This document shows positions 44,663-57,707 of a stretch of DNA of 64,000 nt, in pieces (the first letter of the stretch is position 1; every line of letters begins with the position of its first letter). The stretch is from assembly GCA_963930775.1 (NCBI GenBank), contig OZ005689.1, positions 14,694,923 through 14,758,922 of the forward strand. The letters run 5' to 3'. The position numbers were made by a program, and so were the translations under genes. The DNA comes from Cliona cf. orientalis (taxonomy: Eukaryota > Porifera > Demospongiae > Clionaida > Clionaidae). The notes under the pieces were generated by a model, which worked only from the letters and a program-made list of their open reading frames with translations, was not told where the DNA came from and did not search any database.

Positions 44663-45083
44663 TAGTCTCGCGGGCCAGTCCCTCCTACTCAAGAGAGAAA
44701 GTGTCTGGTAAAAAACGTACGATCCACTTGCCCCATGGAATGCACATGACATCATCAAACATGATGTCACAAACCGCAAACAGCTTTGTGCGTACATACT
44801 CCCTTGTTGTGCATTTTATTTTGCGCTTTAACTGTGGCAAAATGTCCGCTTCTGTCTCGCGCGTGGACAAGCCATTGCAGCAAATGATCATCCACAATGA
44901 AGTGTTCTAGCTCGAAGAGTTTTGCATGTACAAGTAAGCAGCTAATTTGTGTTATAGATGGTCATGTGACTACATACTGCCATTTCATTGGTAGTTCATA
45001 TAGTTGACCTGGGGACAGGCGGATGGTACGTTATTAGACCCTTTCTCTCTTCTTGAGTAGGAGGGGCTGGCGTGCGAGACTAG
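44663..45083. repeat. Foldback MITE with TAGTCTCG ends
   Basis: TAGTCTCGCGGGCCAGTCCC and its near-complement GGGGCTGGCGTGCGAGACTA mark the two ends; the arms include CTCCTACTCAAGA. No target duplication confirmed. Confidence 0.75.
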
Positions 45084-45088
45084 ATTTA

Positions 45089-45433
45089 TGCACCCGTCAA
45101 TGGTATGCCCCAGTATCCCCCTCCCGCTCCAAGTAGCGGCATACTAGGGGATTTGACAATGATCATTTCAATTGCCCCAGGGTCGGAGCAATATTTGAAG
45201 TCAAATCCCCTATTCAGTACGTAGTATATATCCTAGGGGAACATAGGGGATTTGATTACCTTCATGCTGGTTAGTCTCGTATGCCACATCCTCTTGTTTA
45301 CAAATAATTTACGTTAATGTGCACGTAAAAGTCAAATGCCCCACCCTACGTCCAGCTTCTTCTGTAAAAACCCCTTGGTACCCCTTGGTTTTGCACGGGA
45401 GGGGGATAGTGGGGCATGCCATTGACAGGTGCA
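45089..45433. repeat. 345-bp MITE with TTA target duplication (PIF/Harbinger type)
   Basis: Ends TGCACCCGTCAATGGTATGC and, inverted, TGCACCTGTCAATGGCATGC. The arms extend through CCCCCTCCCG. TTA flanks both sides (45086-45088 and 45434-45436). The 3-bp TTA duplication is the hallmark of PIF/Harbinger; the superfamily is inference. Confidence 0.8.
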
Positions 45434-48400
45434 TTAGTACGATCTAAAATTAATAATAGTAGTTTAAACTCACCCTACAATTATCACAGGCTAAAGGATA
45501 ATATCATACTATGGATGACACTGGTGATGATGATTTATAAATGGACCTACTAAGAGAGATAATAATTATTAATACTTGAAGAGTATATATAGCTACGTAG
45601 ATACGACAAACAAACCTTGATAAAATTAGCCATCGGTGATCCAGCGATGATATTGATTCACCTATTGATCTTTTATAACACCGTGCCATTGAGATAGTTA
45701 TGGCCCCCACCTGTACCTCCACTTCAGACTCGCTAAGTTCAAAATGTTGTTGGTACAGGGTTAAAATTGGCACATATTGACCTTTGACCCCATAAAGTAC
45801 GCCCAAATTTGAAATTCGCCTGTAGAGCACATACCCCGCGCGCTCTGTAGCCACTGTAGCGTAGTACTGCAACACTGCAGCAGAGCTGTTTTATGACCTG
45901 ACGACCCTTTCCAATACTGAGCTTGAGCATGCGCAGTCGCATCAGTATGCTAAAGGAGTAGGTGTGGTCGATAAACCACAGGCATGTTGAACAGAAAATG
46001 CACGATTTATAGCACTAGTAAGCATTTTTGAGGAATTCGAAGCCCGTACAAACCAGTTTTTCACCGATATCTATCGATTGGTTATGCTTACAGCACGCAT
46101 AGACACCTAGAACTCGAGATCTGGCGATTTTCGTGCCAACGACCGGACGACGACAACAACAACTAGAGCTCTGTAGAGCACATACCCCGCGGGCCCGCGC
46201 GCTGCAGTGTCGACGACCTTTACCTACATACTGTGCCAGGTTGTGCGCATGAGCAGAAAGCACGTGGTGGGTAGTGTCCATAGGCGTGGCCAATAAAATG
46301 CAGTATTTGCGATGCTTGTGGACCTTGCCAAACGATTCGAAGCATAATGAAGCCAGTTTTTCGACGATATCGACGGATATACTGTACTAACGAGTCGCTC
46401 AGATGCCTAGATCTCCAGATCCAGCGATTTTTGTGCTAACAACAGACACAACCGATCACTTTACCCCTTGCGCATGCGCGCGGGGTAACAACAACGACGA
46501 CAGACGATTGTTTTACCCCTTGCGCATGCGCGCGGAGTAACAAAGCATGAATGGACCCCCCCCCCCCCCCACCCACCCAAGCTCTCGCGCGCGCGAACCT
46601 GTGCGTTGCTGTTAGTCGGCTGCTTGCTTATTGCTGTCACACAAAAATTAATGGATGGGTATATATGCCGAGTATTATACCTATCTAGAAAGTGGTACAT
46701 ATCCAGAACGGTTATCTAAAGATGGCAATATCACAATAGCTAACTAGAGCTCTCTCGAGCACGAAACCCTCGGCGCGCTGCATGGCATTTAAGCTACATG
46801 CTTCAACAGTTGCATGCAGAAAAGGGGGCAGCTAAAAGTCTGGGGCCAGGGCCAGACAGGGATGAGGCTAATGTTATACTTGCACAGCAGCGCTATTCGA
46901 TCGTTTTCAGAGCAACTACCAGCCCTGCCAGCCCAATCGATGGATTTTGAACGAATTTTCTGCTAAAGCATGCTAAGGTGAGCCATAGCAGCAATTTCCT
47001 TAGTTCTATAGGGGGGTTCCAGTTAGCCTATCGTCAGTACTTCTTACAACTAGGTGCAGCCCAAAGGGGGGTTCTGTCGAAACCTCCGAAACCCCCTAAA
47101 TCCGCCACTGATACACCGTATGTGTGTAGCAACACAGCATCAAATTTCCCTATTGCACACATACACAAACAAACAGACGGCGTAAGTAGTATGTATTCTG
47201 GTATGATATCTAGAGTATGTTCATCATAATATGGCTGCTGCAGCTCATTTATGCATAGCTCTCTCACTGTGGTATAAAACTAATAGTGAGACTACTCCTA
47301 TACATGTGTACATGTAGTTTGTAGCCTCATCCCCAGACCGCTTTTTAAGCTAATGTACTGAAAAAACTGTTGGTAATGAGGCTAGCCCTACGGGTGGCTC
47401 ATATGCTTCTGCATTCGTACATGTATTCGTATTCATTAGCTAGGGTCTAAATTAATTGATAGTAGGTTGTACAACGTGATAATTTGGGAGGGTTGTGGAA
47501 AGATAAGCTTCTCCTATGGCCTCTCTAGCTAATAATAATATTTACCATAACTTCAGTTGCATAATTCTGTGCAAGAGTAGATTAGCGCTGTGGGATGGTT
47601 AATTGGTTAATACCAGTGAATCAATAAAACAGAAAGACTCCAGCATTCCATTAGATGAGGAAAAGTAAACTAACTTATTGCATCTTCATCAAAAATATTT
47701 CTCTCTGCCTCATTAATTAAAGTGGTTTTAAAAATAATATTATTTGCATGGTCACACAATATCGGTAGTATGGATATGGGCCGACACCCCCAAGGCTTAG
47801 CTAAAAGCAAGGGAGTGAAGCTATAGCATTACCTTGGCACATCCAATACCACTTTTAGTTCTGGTCTAAGGAGGCTCTTCTAGTGGCCCAACACCTTCTA
47901 ATCCACTTGTTTGTGTCAGATCGGGTTTCATGTCTGCTATGATTATTGCCTAAAATTAAAAATACTGCAGACTATGCCTACATACACAATAATATAATGG
48001 TCCATTAGTGCCTAGCTCCCTTTGATGGAAGCCTAAGTTATTTGATACTGTCCTCATTTTGAATAACATAGGTAATACACCAGTGAATGTGTATAGGGTA
48101 TTTCCTTTCTGGAATTTACTCCACTTGATTGTGCTTGCTAATTGTTTGGCAAAGCTTCCTGGGGGGGGGGGGGGGGGGGGGGAGATTAGCTTTGATACAT
48201 GTGTGTGTATGATACTCAAAAGGCTCCAACTGATTCTCAATGGCTCTTTGTTGAACCTGTGTGATAGCTAGTCTAATAGTGGTCACTATGCAAGGCAGCC
48301 ACCTCCTTATTGCAGCCACTTAGTTTGAGACTGAAAAAAAAAACAATTCTTATGTACCAAGGAAATGGTAGAGTGTCCACGGTAGTATTATGCAACACGC

Positions 48401-48743
48401 TCACAGAACCTTAATCATGGGGATTAGAACCCAAAGTTTGGGGAGGGGAAACTAATATGAAGTACATGTGTTATTACAGAGTTCATGATTCTGGAGGGGT
48501 CCGGGATGAAATTAATTTAGGCTGAAATTCAGCCCCCCACCCAACTACATCAGGTAAATCAGGAGGGGCAACAGATTAATTATTTGGGGTAAAAATTTTA
48601 ACCAACTACTGATATTACTAGGGAGACAAAAATCTCCTTAACCCACACACCCTTCCCCACCCTCGTGAAACCTGATTAGATGCTCATATAAGCGCATTAT
48701 CACACACTCACACGTGCATACACGACACTCTCTTGCATTTCAG
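45434..48743. other. Repeat-rich spacer, no gene recognised
   Basis: Contains poly-C (46557-46571) and poly-G (about 48162-48181) tracts and several copies of a cacataccccgcg / gcgcatgcgcg motif shared with 49050 and 49600. The N-terminal exons of the following SLC44 gene should lie here or further upstream, but I found none that fit. Confidence 0.5.
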
Positions 48744-51700
48744 TTGCTCGTTGGTGTATTCCCGCCTTTGTAAACGTCCAGGAGCAGTTTGAGGATGTGT
48801 TTAGCTTCAATACCTCCGAGGACATTCAAAATGCAGCCACTGCGGGTAACTTGGGGGACCTCTTCTTGAGTCTCACTGTCTCCGACCTAGTGGATGGAAC
48901 ATTGTGAGTACATAAAATGCTAGCATATCTATTGTATACATGTGGCATTGTGGATTCTCTCAAGATTAAATTTTGGCGTGAGCAGTATTTTATCGATAAG
49001 GTTAATACTTACCCAAATGGCTCTGCCTAGAGATTTACCTGAGCAGGTATTTGGATTATTACCCCGCGCGCATGCGCAAGGGGTAAAGTAATCGGTCGTG
49101 TCGTCGTTGTTGTCGTTGTTAGCACAAAAATCGCCATATCTGGAGTTCTAGGCACCTGAGTGACTAGGAAGCACAATGAGTCAGTCGAATTTGGCGAAAA
49201 ACGGGCTTCAGTGTGCTTCGAATCGAGGGATATGGTCCACGAACGTCACAAATGGTGCCTTTCTGTTAGCCTTCGTAACCACGCCTATCGACAGTGCCCA
49301 CTCAATGCATTATGCATACAGGCCTTGTGCTTTCTGCTCATGCGCATAACATTGAATATTATATACTGGTAAAGGTCGTCAATAATGTTAGTGGCACACG
49401 TTCAGCTGGTAAGCTATCCACTGACTGAAATGCAAAGCCTATACCCCACTACACCTGGTGCAGAGAGAGAGTCAGTGGTGGTGTTTTGACTGATATCATG
49501 AAGAGCCCTATAGCTATTAAAATCAAGGGCTCTCGGTGTCTATAAGCCTTTGATACAACCAAGTAGCAACAAAAGCAGATCTATAGATTGTGCAATGTGC
49601 GCGCGGGGTATGTGCTCTATAGAGCTCTAGTTTCCCATAGAATTCTAATTAAAGTACATGTACACTAAAGTGACTTTCATGATGCCCACATACAGTACAC
49701 ACATCCAAACCACCCACCCATGTACATGTATGTACATAGCACTCAGGCACTTTTGGTGAACTCTCGACAGTTTCTGTTGGATGTCTATCAAGATTTTGTT
49801 ATTGTCTGGCCAGCATTGCTAATGTGAGTTGCAAAAGAATCATCGTTCTTGTGGGATTAATATATGGATGAATTAATATCTGGATGATTGGGGGGTGCTT
49901 TTGTTCCCCCCTCCTCTGCCCCCCCCCCCCCCCCCCCCCCGATTGATTTGCCCTCCATAGCCTCAGCAATTGCCTTTCTTTGCCTTAAAATTAATATGGG
50001 TTGCCCCTTGGACTTACATGTATATTGCCCCCCCCCCTCCCACCTTGTACTAGGTACTAGGTATTGGGAGTGAAACCCTGGAACAGGCATGAGCTTGGTA
50101 TGAATCATCCACAATGCGCTTTTTTTTCTCCATATTTTCAGTGGTGTTGTGATTGCCCTTGCCCTGTCGTTCACCTACATCTGCCTGCTGAGGTGGTTTG
50201 CCGGTGTCATCATTGGCGTTGGTATTGCTGCCTGCTTTGTTCTCATTCTAGCCAGTGAGTTTAAATGCTATAATTGTGTATGTGAGTAGCCACACCTACG
50301 TAGTACCTTAGCCTATTCTTGCAGCTTAGCTCTAATGTATTATTATCATGTTGCTGTCCCTGTTGCAAGGTTCATAGTATAGCCTTGTCTTGCTCTAAGC
50401 TGGGGAACCTGGGTACAAATTATAAGGGCACTGCGGTGGCTTCCCCTAATTGATTATCACTTAATTGGGTGTAATTAATTTGCATATTCACATGTGATTG
50501 CACCCTTCTTGTGAAACTCGGACCATATCCCAAGTAGCTGCATGTGGTCAATAAAGTGCGCATGTTCGATGGCCCCGATCGCGGAGATCGAGTTTGAGAC
50601 CGACTCTCGACCTTGAAAGTGACAAATCTCGATGCTTCAGTCACAGAGGTGAACTTGACAGTGTAGTATAGCTTCTAAAATTGAGATCGGTGGGGTCGTG
50701 GACAGGCGTGCTATATATAGCACACACTAGCTATAGGGATTACGTAAGCCAAGAAGTTTGACTAGCCATACTTATCAGAGAAAGTAACACGCAGCTTACA
50801 AGGTATTCACTGGATACATGCGTTAGGTACTCTACATACTTACTGATTTTCAAGTGTCAGAAAGGCTCCATCGAGGCCCTGAATATTCTCGTAATTACCT
50901 AATTCATAGAGATTACCTAATAATTACACCATAATTACCTCATAACCACAGAAAAGTAAATTGCTACTGGGGATATAATGAGAAACTTACACTATATCCC
51001 TCATAAAGGTACCTGTGATGTTGGCCCACGTTAATACTTATAATGCGTGCTTAACGCTCGGCACATGCGCACGAGTATACCACCCTAAAAAATTAACACT
51101 CTGAGCCTCAAATAGAATAGGGAAATCCCCTCAGCTCGCCAAAACCGTGAACTGAGAGAATCGCCATATCTCATCGATAGTCCACGATCTCTTCCAAGTT
51201 AGGTTTGAATTGTGTGTCCCAATAACCTTTAATGGGTGCTAAACATTTTGAAACAGTCTTCACCGCAGTTTCATCATCAATTTACGTCATAATTACCTCA
51301 TGGGTCAGCCGAATTTATTTGTTGATTGGTACTCGGGATATAATAATCACATGTAGTCATTCCTGATCAAATAAGGGGTTATCTGATCACACATCTCACA
51401 CATGTACCGGTACATATATTATAGCATCGTTCCATTACTATGGTTGAAACTGTATGCATATATGATGTACATTCTTTTTATTCCATGCAGTTACGGTATT
51501 CTGCTACTACCAGTTCTACTGCTTTCAAGACGCCCAACAGCTGTTCAATAGCCTCCAGGATGCCATCAATAGCAATGTCAATGTCAGTCTGACAGAATTT
51601 GAGAATACCACCCAGCTGGAGGGGTTCTCAGCTCAGATATGTGCCGCTACTTCACCTCTCAGGGAACTGATTGATACACAACTGCCGTGGTTTCAGTATC

Positions 51701-54700
51701 AGCAGTGGACATGGCTCGCTGTTGGTGAGAAAGCCTGTGTATTAGCAGAGGGGGGGGGAGGAGAAAGAGAGAAAGAGAGGGGGGGGGAGGGAAGGGGGGG
51801 GGGAGAAAAAGAGAGGTACAGTATTTTACTAGCTCTCTTACCTTTCATTGCAGGTATCCTTGGTACACTCATATTTCTCATTCTGCTCATCATTCTCATT
51901 GCTCTGATCAAGAAGATCCGAATTTCCATTGCCATCATCAAGGAGGCTAGCAAGTAAGCCCCTTCAATTTGTACACCTTGATTGTGTAATTCATACACTA
52001 TCACACACACACATGAACACACACTCTCACTCTGTCAGAGCTGTAGGTGGTGTTCCAACATCAGTGTTCTATCCAGTCCTGACTTGGGCGTTGCTCATTG
52101 CACTATTCATCTACTGGGGAGTTGTTGCAGTGTATCCTTTAATCAGTGATTAATATCAGCCACCAACAATAGATAGTATTATAGATACAGCATAAGCCTG
52201 GTCTAAAATATTATGACGCTAGCAGGCGATGCGTGCTTGATGGCAATACAACACTAGGAGAGAAATATAGACTAATCTATCCTTGGAAAACCAAGGGAGC
52301 CTTAGCATTACTCTAGGTCCTAGATAGTGATTATATCCACTACATTTTTATACGTTCATGAAAGGCACTTGTCTGGATATAATTCTGTATGATTGATACT
52401 CCACTCGTTCTGTTACATTGTTTCTTGACCAGAACCTCCTTCTATCAGTTTCCTTGTGACGGCCTCTGAGCCAACCTATGTGATTGTGATGAATGGCTCA
52501 GCTCCTGACACTGAAAGGAACCTGACTGGCCAGGGAAAAGGCCTTGAAATGATTGTCACCAACGGCACTCCATGCGATACAAATGTATGTAGTCTACATG
52601 CAAAATCAATTTACTGGTTATCAGGTACAATGACGATTAGGGGAATGGAATACAATCATGTATAGTGGCCTGGGAAATTTTTTTTTGCGTGGTGGAAATT
52701 TTATAATTTGACTGGGTAGCATTAAAGCAATATCTACAAAATATAATGTAGCACCTTGTGCCTTAGCTAGCTACTGTATAGCAGGAAAATTTTGGCGAGG
52801 TTTTTAATTTGTGATTTGGGGAATTCGGTATAGATCATCAAATTAAAAACTTGCCAATTGATTCATGCACACCTGTAGCAGTAAGCATTCAGATCACCAA
52901 AATTTAGTATACCTTGGTTAAATAAATTATCACACAACCTAGTTCATAATAGTGGTCCATAATAATTGCTGTTGACTATTTCCACAGTTGTTCACCAACA
53001 GTGTGTATGTTGCTAGTGAACCTCCTGGTGACGTGATCTCTATTCAATGCCTCTTTGACCAGTTTGTAACCACAAAGTAAGTCTATTAGAACCTCCTTAA
53101 GCTTGACATAAAGACATGTAATGATAGACTTTAATGGCCGATCTCTCTCTATCCTTAGCTTCCTGCTGGGTATTCAGATCTACCATCTATTTGGTCTGTT
53201 CTGGCTTGGTAACTTCATCCTTGCCCTTGGTGAGGTCACTCTGGCCGGAGGCTTTGCCTCGTGGTACTGGGCATTCAAGAAACCCAAGGATGTACCCACG
53301 TTTGCTCTAATCCAGGCCTTTGGAAGGGCCTTGCTGTAAGTGGTATATGAATAAAATATTTAATTTATGAGACTCAGAGTGTGTTTAGATGTGTAGTCCA
53401 AGTACCAAATGGCAGATGTAATGTCTCCCCCCCCCCTCTCTCTCTCCCCCTCTCTCTCTCTCTTCCTCCTTGCTCAACTCTTTCTCTGTCTCACACAGCT
53501 TCCATTCTGGTTCCATTGCGTTTGGTGCCCTAATCATAGCTCTTGTTCAGCTGGCCAGGGTCATTTTAGCTTACGTCCAGAAGAAGCTTAAAGGCAAGAC
53601 TGGTAAGGTGGCTGAGGTACTGCTCTGCTTGCTTCAATGCTGCCTTTGGTGAATCGAGAAGATTCTACGCTATATCAATCGGCAGGCCTACATTGAGGTG
53701 AGTAGTATATAGTAAAGAGTCTTCATTCCTGAAAAGATGGTTCATAATACAGTGCTGTACCATGCATTGTATTGTATTTGTGTTGATGTAAATTATCTTA
53801 ATGTTTTCCTGTTGATTAGATTGCCATATATGGCTATGACTTCTGCACTGGAGCTTGCAAGGCAGTGAAACTCCTCTTGAGGAATATCTTAGTGTAAGCA
53901 ACACCACACTGTTACACTAACTATAATATTATGTGAAGTATAACAGCCAAGAAGATCATGCTGTTTTGTTTGTCTCTCCACAGCACTGCTGTCAAGGATC
54001 GCATTGTGGCTTTCCTACTGTTCCTGGGCAAATTGGCCATCACATGTGCTATGGGTGAGCTCCTATTATTATTTATCATAATGATAGCATGCAATCTTCG
54101 CTATAATATTAATACTGCCTTATGTACCTGTGTGCAGGTGTTCTTGGTTTTGGTGGTTACCTTGGACTTGGTGAGACCCTCTGGAATCAGCCACTCAACT
54201 ATTACCTCCTCCCAGTCATCGTAAGGCTATGCTACATGAAACATCTTTTATTTATTAAATTTTATTCTAACTATTATCTCCCCTGAACCCCACACCCCTA
54301 ACGTCTATTAATAATCATCCCCTCCTCCCCAGTTTCTGATAATCATCACCTTCTTGATTGCAACTGGCTTCATGACCGTCTACCACATGGCTGTCGATAC
54401 CATCTTCATTTGTGCTTGTGAGTTGCTCTCCTCTGCTTAACATTGACCTCACCATGCATGCATTGTATTGATTTAAAAATTGAGGGGCATGGTAAAGCTA
54501 TAATCATCAAGAAAGCTTTTTGAAGGGTCCTGATGGAGACGTCCTCATTTCTTGTAGAAGGGTCGTCCAATTGTGTCCACAATTACTGTGGTTGTTATAA
54601 ATATTATAATGATTATCTTTCCCTCCTCATTGCCGCACACTTGTCCTCTTCCCCTTGCAGTGGAGGACCTTGAGCGTAACAACGGTCATGACAAGCCCTA

Positions 54701-54806
54701 CTTTATGAGCAAGAAGCTGATGAAACTGTTCAACGCCAAGAACGCCAAGACTGACGGCACTGATGGAGTAGTGCAGATGGAGTCACTGGAAACTGTCAAC
54801 ACCTAG
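48744..54806 (+). CDS. SLC44: Choline transporter-like protein (SLC44 family), 5' exons missing
   Basis: Fifteen exons join in frame over 1844 nt: 48744-48903, 49740-49823, 50142-50254, 51491-51724, 51854-51953, 52039-52131, 52449-52584, 52988-53076, 53159-53335, 53499-53697, 53820-53893, 53984-54054, 54138-54220, 54333-54417, 54661-54806. SLC44 proteins are about ten-pass membrane transporters for choline or related amines. Recognised blocks: RWCIPAF and N-glycosylated loop; membrane segments IGVVIALALSFTYICLL and GTLIFLILLIILIALI; the family signature FWLGNFILALGEVTLAGGFA followed by WYWAFKKP; SIAFGALIIALVQLARVIL; then CCLW-stop-IEKILRYINRQAY, IAIYGYDFC and the C-terminal LEDLERNNG..KPYFMSKKL. 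The only defect is TGA at 53650-53652, where the family has Cys. The signal region and first membrane span are not visible; which SLC44 paralogue is uncertain. Confidence 0.92.
49919..49940. repeat. Poly-C tract
   Basis: Homopolymer of about 22 C in an SLC44 intron. Similar tracts lie at 48162-48181 (poly-G) and 61077-61096 (poly-C). Such runs are prone to length errors. Confidence 0.9.
51000..51350. repeat. Dispersed repeat copy in an SLC44 intron
   Basis: Same family as 30290-31090 (aatagggaaatcccc, tagtccacgatctcttcc, ttgattgg). A diverged relative is at 55840-56090 (gaaaagtaaattgctactgg shared with 50953). Confidence 0.65.
53650..53652 (+). other. In-frame TGA at the conserved SLC44 cysteine
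   Basis: Context is TGC CTT TGG TGA ATC GAG AAG. SLC44 proteins carry C-[LF]-W-C-[LI]-E-K here, so TGA stands for Cys. All reading frame before (10 exons) and after (the rest of this exon and five more) is intact and conserved. It may be a selenocysteine codon, a nonsense allele or a base-call error. I saw no convincing SECIS element by eye in 54807-55240. Confidence 0.85.
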
Positions 54807-55478
54807 TATCAATAGTCTAAGAGTGTGAATTAAATTAATCCTTACCTCCGTGACATTTGTGTATATTATTAATTATCTCTATTTTTGATAGACTACTATG
54901 TTATATTAGCTAATCATTCCCTTCTGCTCACCTATCGTGAGCTTTTAAGCTACATATACACTATGACATTGTGAATATTATGTAAGTGAGTATTGATTCT
55001 TTCACCACCTTCACTCTATTATTACATTGTGCTATGACATTGTTATTATGTATCTTGGTATACAATATCATGTACATACTAAGTCTTGTAGTGCCAAGAA
55101 GTCAACAATCATTGTCAAGGGTATAATAGACATGGTCCTCTACATGAACACTGGAAAAATGTAATACAAGTATTCTAAAACTTAATTTTTAAATAGCAAT
55201 ACAATTTTATTACTTTTCAGGTAGGCAGCCATAGCATTCACTGTCCACAATCTCCATGTGCATGTACATGTTGTGTTGTCGCATAGCACACATTTCTATT
55301 CATCACAGCATCGTCTGACATCTGTGGCTGACGTCGTTCTGCTGGTAGATCTGGGGTTGCCATGGAAACACCACGAGCCTCGTTTTCCTTTATCTCATTG
55401 TCTTTATCTTTGAGATTAGAAATGTTAATATCATGGCTGAGGTTATTATGAAACTTGGACCATGTCTCCAGTTGCATA
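54807..55478. other. SLC44 3' flank
   Basis: AT-rich, no further exon. A small hairpin (GCTCA..TGAGC, about 54926-54942) is visible. I checked for RTGA, an AA apical loop and a matching GA on the 3' side and found no arrangement with a good stem. No clear AATAAA was pinned down. Confidence 0.5.
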
Positions 55479-55532
55479 GTGGTAATGATGCATGTGGTAA
55501 ATTAAAACTTTTACCACATGCATCATTACCAC
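55479..55532. repeat. Perfect 22-bp-arm palindrome
   Basis: GTGGTAATGATGCATGTGGT and two more bases are repeated inverted after a short spacer. It is directly followed by the hairpin at 55537-55570. Confidence 0.85.
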
Positions 55533-55536
55533 ACTT

Positions 55537-55570
55537 TATTGACGACCTTTTACTAAAAAGGTCGTCAATA
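55537..55570. repeat. Perfect hairpin, 15-bp arms
   Basis: TATTGACGACCTTTT, a 4-base loop, then AAAAGGTCGTCAATA. The same ttgacgacctttacc phrase occurs in the MITE arrays. Confidence 0.85.
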
Positions 55571-55760
55571 TACCGTAGATCGGGAAATTTTTACCGTTAA
55601 AAATTTTTCGCCAGTTGCTTAGGTGGCGAAAATTAAACGCGCGAAATATTTGAGTACTGTATGACGACCTATACCAAGTTCAGCCTGGCGGCGAAAATTA
55701 GACTCACGAAAAATTTACAAGTGAAATATTTTACTGGCGAAAATATCCCGATCTACGGTA
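55571..55760. repeat. 190-bp TIR element with TACCGTAGATCGGGA ends
   Basis: TACCGTAGATCGGGAAATTT and the inverse AAATATCCCGATCTACGGTA bound an AT-rich core with repeated ggcgaaaatt. A half-copy-like end (ataccgtgtagcgggaaatt) is near 57333. Confidence 0.8.
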
Positions 55761-56168
55761 GTGCGTGCATAATCATGCTATATATAGCGCAAGGGCCAAC
55801 TTGAAGGCTAGCTTTATTTATCCATGGGATTACGTAAGCCAAGAAAACGCGTGCAGTTCAGCCAGCAGTACTTATAACTCGCAGCTTATAAGGTATTCGC
55901 TAGATACAGGCGTTTGATACTCTACATATTTACCGATTTTCAAGTCTTAGAAAGGCTCCAGCGAGGCCCCTGAATTTTCTCATAATTACCTCATAGATTA
56001 CCTAAGAGATTACCAGATAATTACCAGGTAATTGCACCTTAGGTTTCATCATAATTACCTCATAACCACAGAAAAGTAAATTGCTACTGGGGACATCAAC
56101 TTTAGTGTTTACACATCTAAAGTATTAGTATTAGGTTTGCTAGCTATATGCATAAAAAACAATTGAAT

Positions 56169-57147
56169 AAAATTGAAGGATGAAGTAGGGATGGCAGGGC
56201 CAAAGAGTACACAAACAAGATTTGTGGGAATAATCACATGCACTATACATCCCTACGATTGCTTTTCTGGTATGCATCTATTGATATCGATTCCCATAAG
56301 GGGAAATGGGTGCTTCTGTTTCAGTTTGATAGTACTAGCTAGCTATCCTTTGAGTCCTCTTGACTCATATAATTAACCCTCGCCGCAAAACGTAGGCGGA
56401 GGGTTACTGCAATCGTTTGGCGATTTTTGTCCGTCCGTCCGTCTGTCCGTTTGTTTGTCCGTCCGTCCGTCCGTATGGTAAGGGTCGTCTTAGAGAAAGT
56501 ACGCATCTGAGGATTACCAGGCATCAAGGAAGAGTGGTCACGTTCCAGTGGTTTAATAGTGTGCAGCTGTTGTTGCCATTCTGTGTCTTGCTGGTCAGTT
56601 GTCAATGCAGTGACAGTGTAAACAGGCTGTGGCTCTGAAGTGCATAATTGAGTTTAAGTAGTCACAGAGGCTTTCAGTTATTATAGTGACATAGGCAGGT
56701 GCCTTCCCCCTAGCCTATATCATAACTGGAGTACCTCAGGTGCAGGGTATGTATAATATAATATTGAACTAGATACATACTACCATAATAATATGGTATC
56801 TAGTTCAATACTCCTTATATTGAACAGGCATACACAAAATTGATATGCTAGCTACTATAGATCTACAATGTCATGTGCATGAGTTATGCATGCGTGTAGC
56901 GGTGAGGGTTTTGCACACCTGTGCATTCATTATTATTGTGGGAGAAATTATTACTAAATTTTAATATGACTCGTGAGGGGGGATTGCTAGTCAGAGTATT
57001 GTTGCATGATTGGTCAGTTTATTCCTGTCACGCCCCATATAGCTACTCAAAAAGCAAGCATAGGGATGTATAGTGGATGTAATTATTCCCACAAATCTTG
57101 TTTGTGTACTTTTTGGCCCTGCCATCCCTACTTCATCCTTCAATTTT
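56169..57147. repeat. Foldback MITE, copy 2 (long spacer)
   Basis: Arms match those of 17219-17568 (attgaaggatgaagtaggga and the inverse). Between the arms, 56373-56475 carries the CCGT-type dispersed repeat also found at 1686, so this copy contains nested material. Confidence 0.78.
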
Positions 57148-57707
57148 AGCTGTTTTTTTATGCTTGTTACTGTTCTTTTTATTGCTCTCTGGGCAAAATC
57201 GGTAAATAATTATTACTTTCAGCAATACCATCTGACATGATTTGCCCATTCATTCTCAATTTCATTGTGAATATGGTTAACTGTATTATCTTTAAGTTCA
57301 CTGTCACCCATAAAATTTAAGTGTGAGTGTATAATACCGTGTAGCGGGAAATTTTCGTGGGGTCCAATTTTCGTGGATGGCCCATGGGCCATCTTCAAAG
57401 TTTTCGCGGTTTAATTGCACTGTCATACTGATTGAAATTTCAATCTTCATGTGGTCACACCGAAGGTCTTTGAAATTTCCGATACCATAGAATGGTATCT
57501 ACTTTAAAAGCTGCTGTGCTTTTGATAGTGAAATTGATATCCTCATTTTATTTTTGATCGTCTTTGTCTCATTTTATTGTGCCAAAATGTAGTCTCTTTT
57601 TGAGATCAATCACTGTCAAGTTAGAAGAGAAAATAGCATATTTTGCATCTTAATATCCTTTTGGCAATGCTTGTTTGACTACTTTTCAGCTCTATTTGTA
57701 AATTGTT
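57148..57707. other. No gene recognised
   Basis: AT-rich, without a supported exon. It includes the cgtgtagcgggaaattttcg segment related to the element at 55571. Confidence 0.5.

Noticed and set aside
51699-52022. - strand Pro/Ser-rich frame within SLC44
   Set aside because: It crosses a GA-rich intron and exons of the opposite strand; shadow frame.
54807-55240. SECIS element for the SLC44 UGA
   Set aside because: Every RTGA in this interval was tried against downstream GA; none gave a plausible stem with AA in the apical loop.
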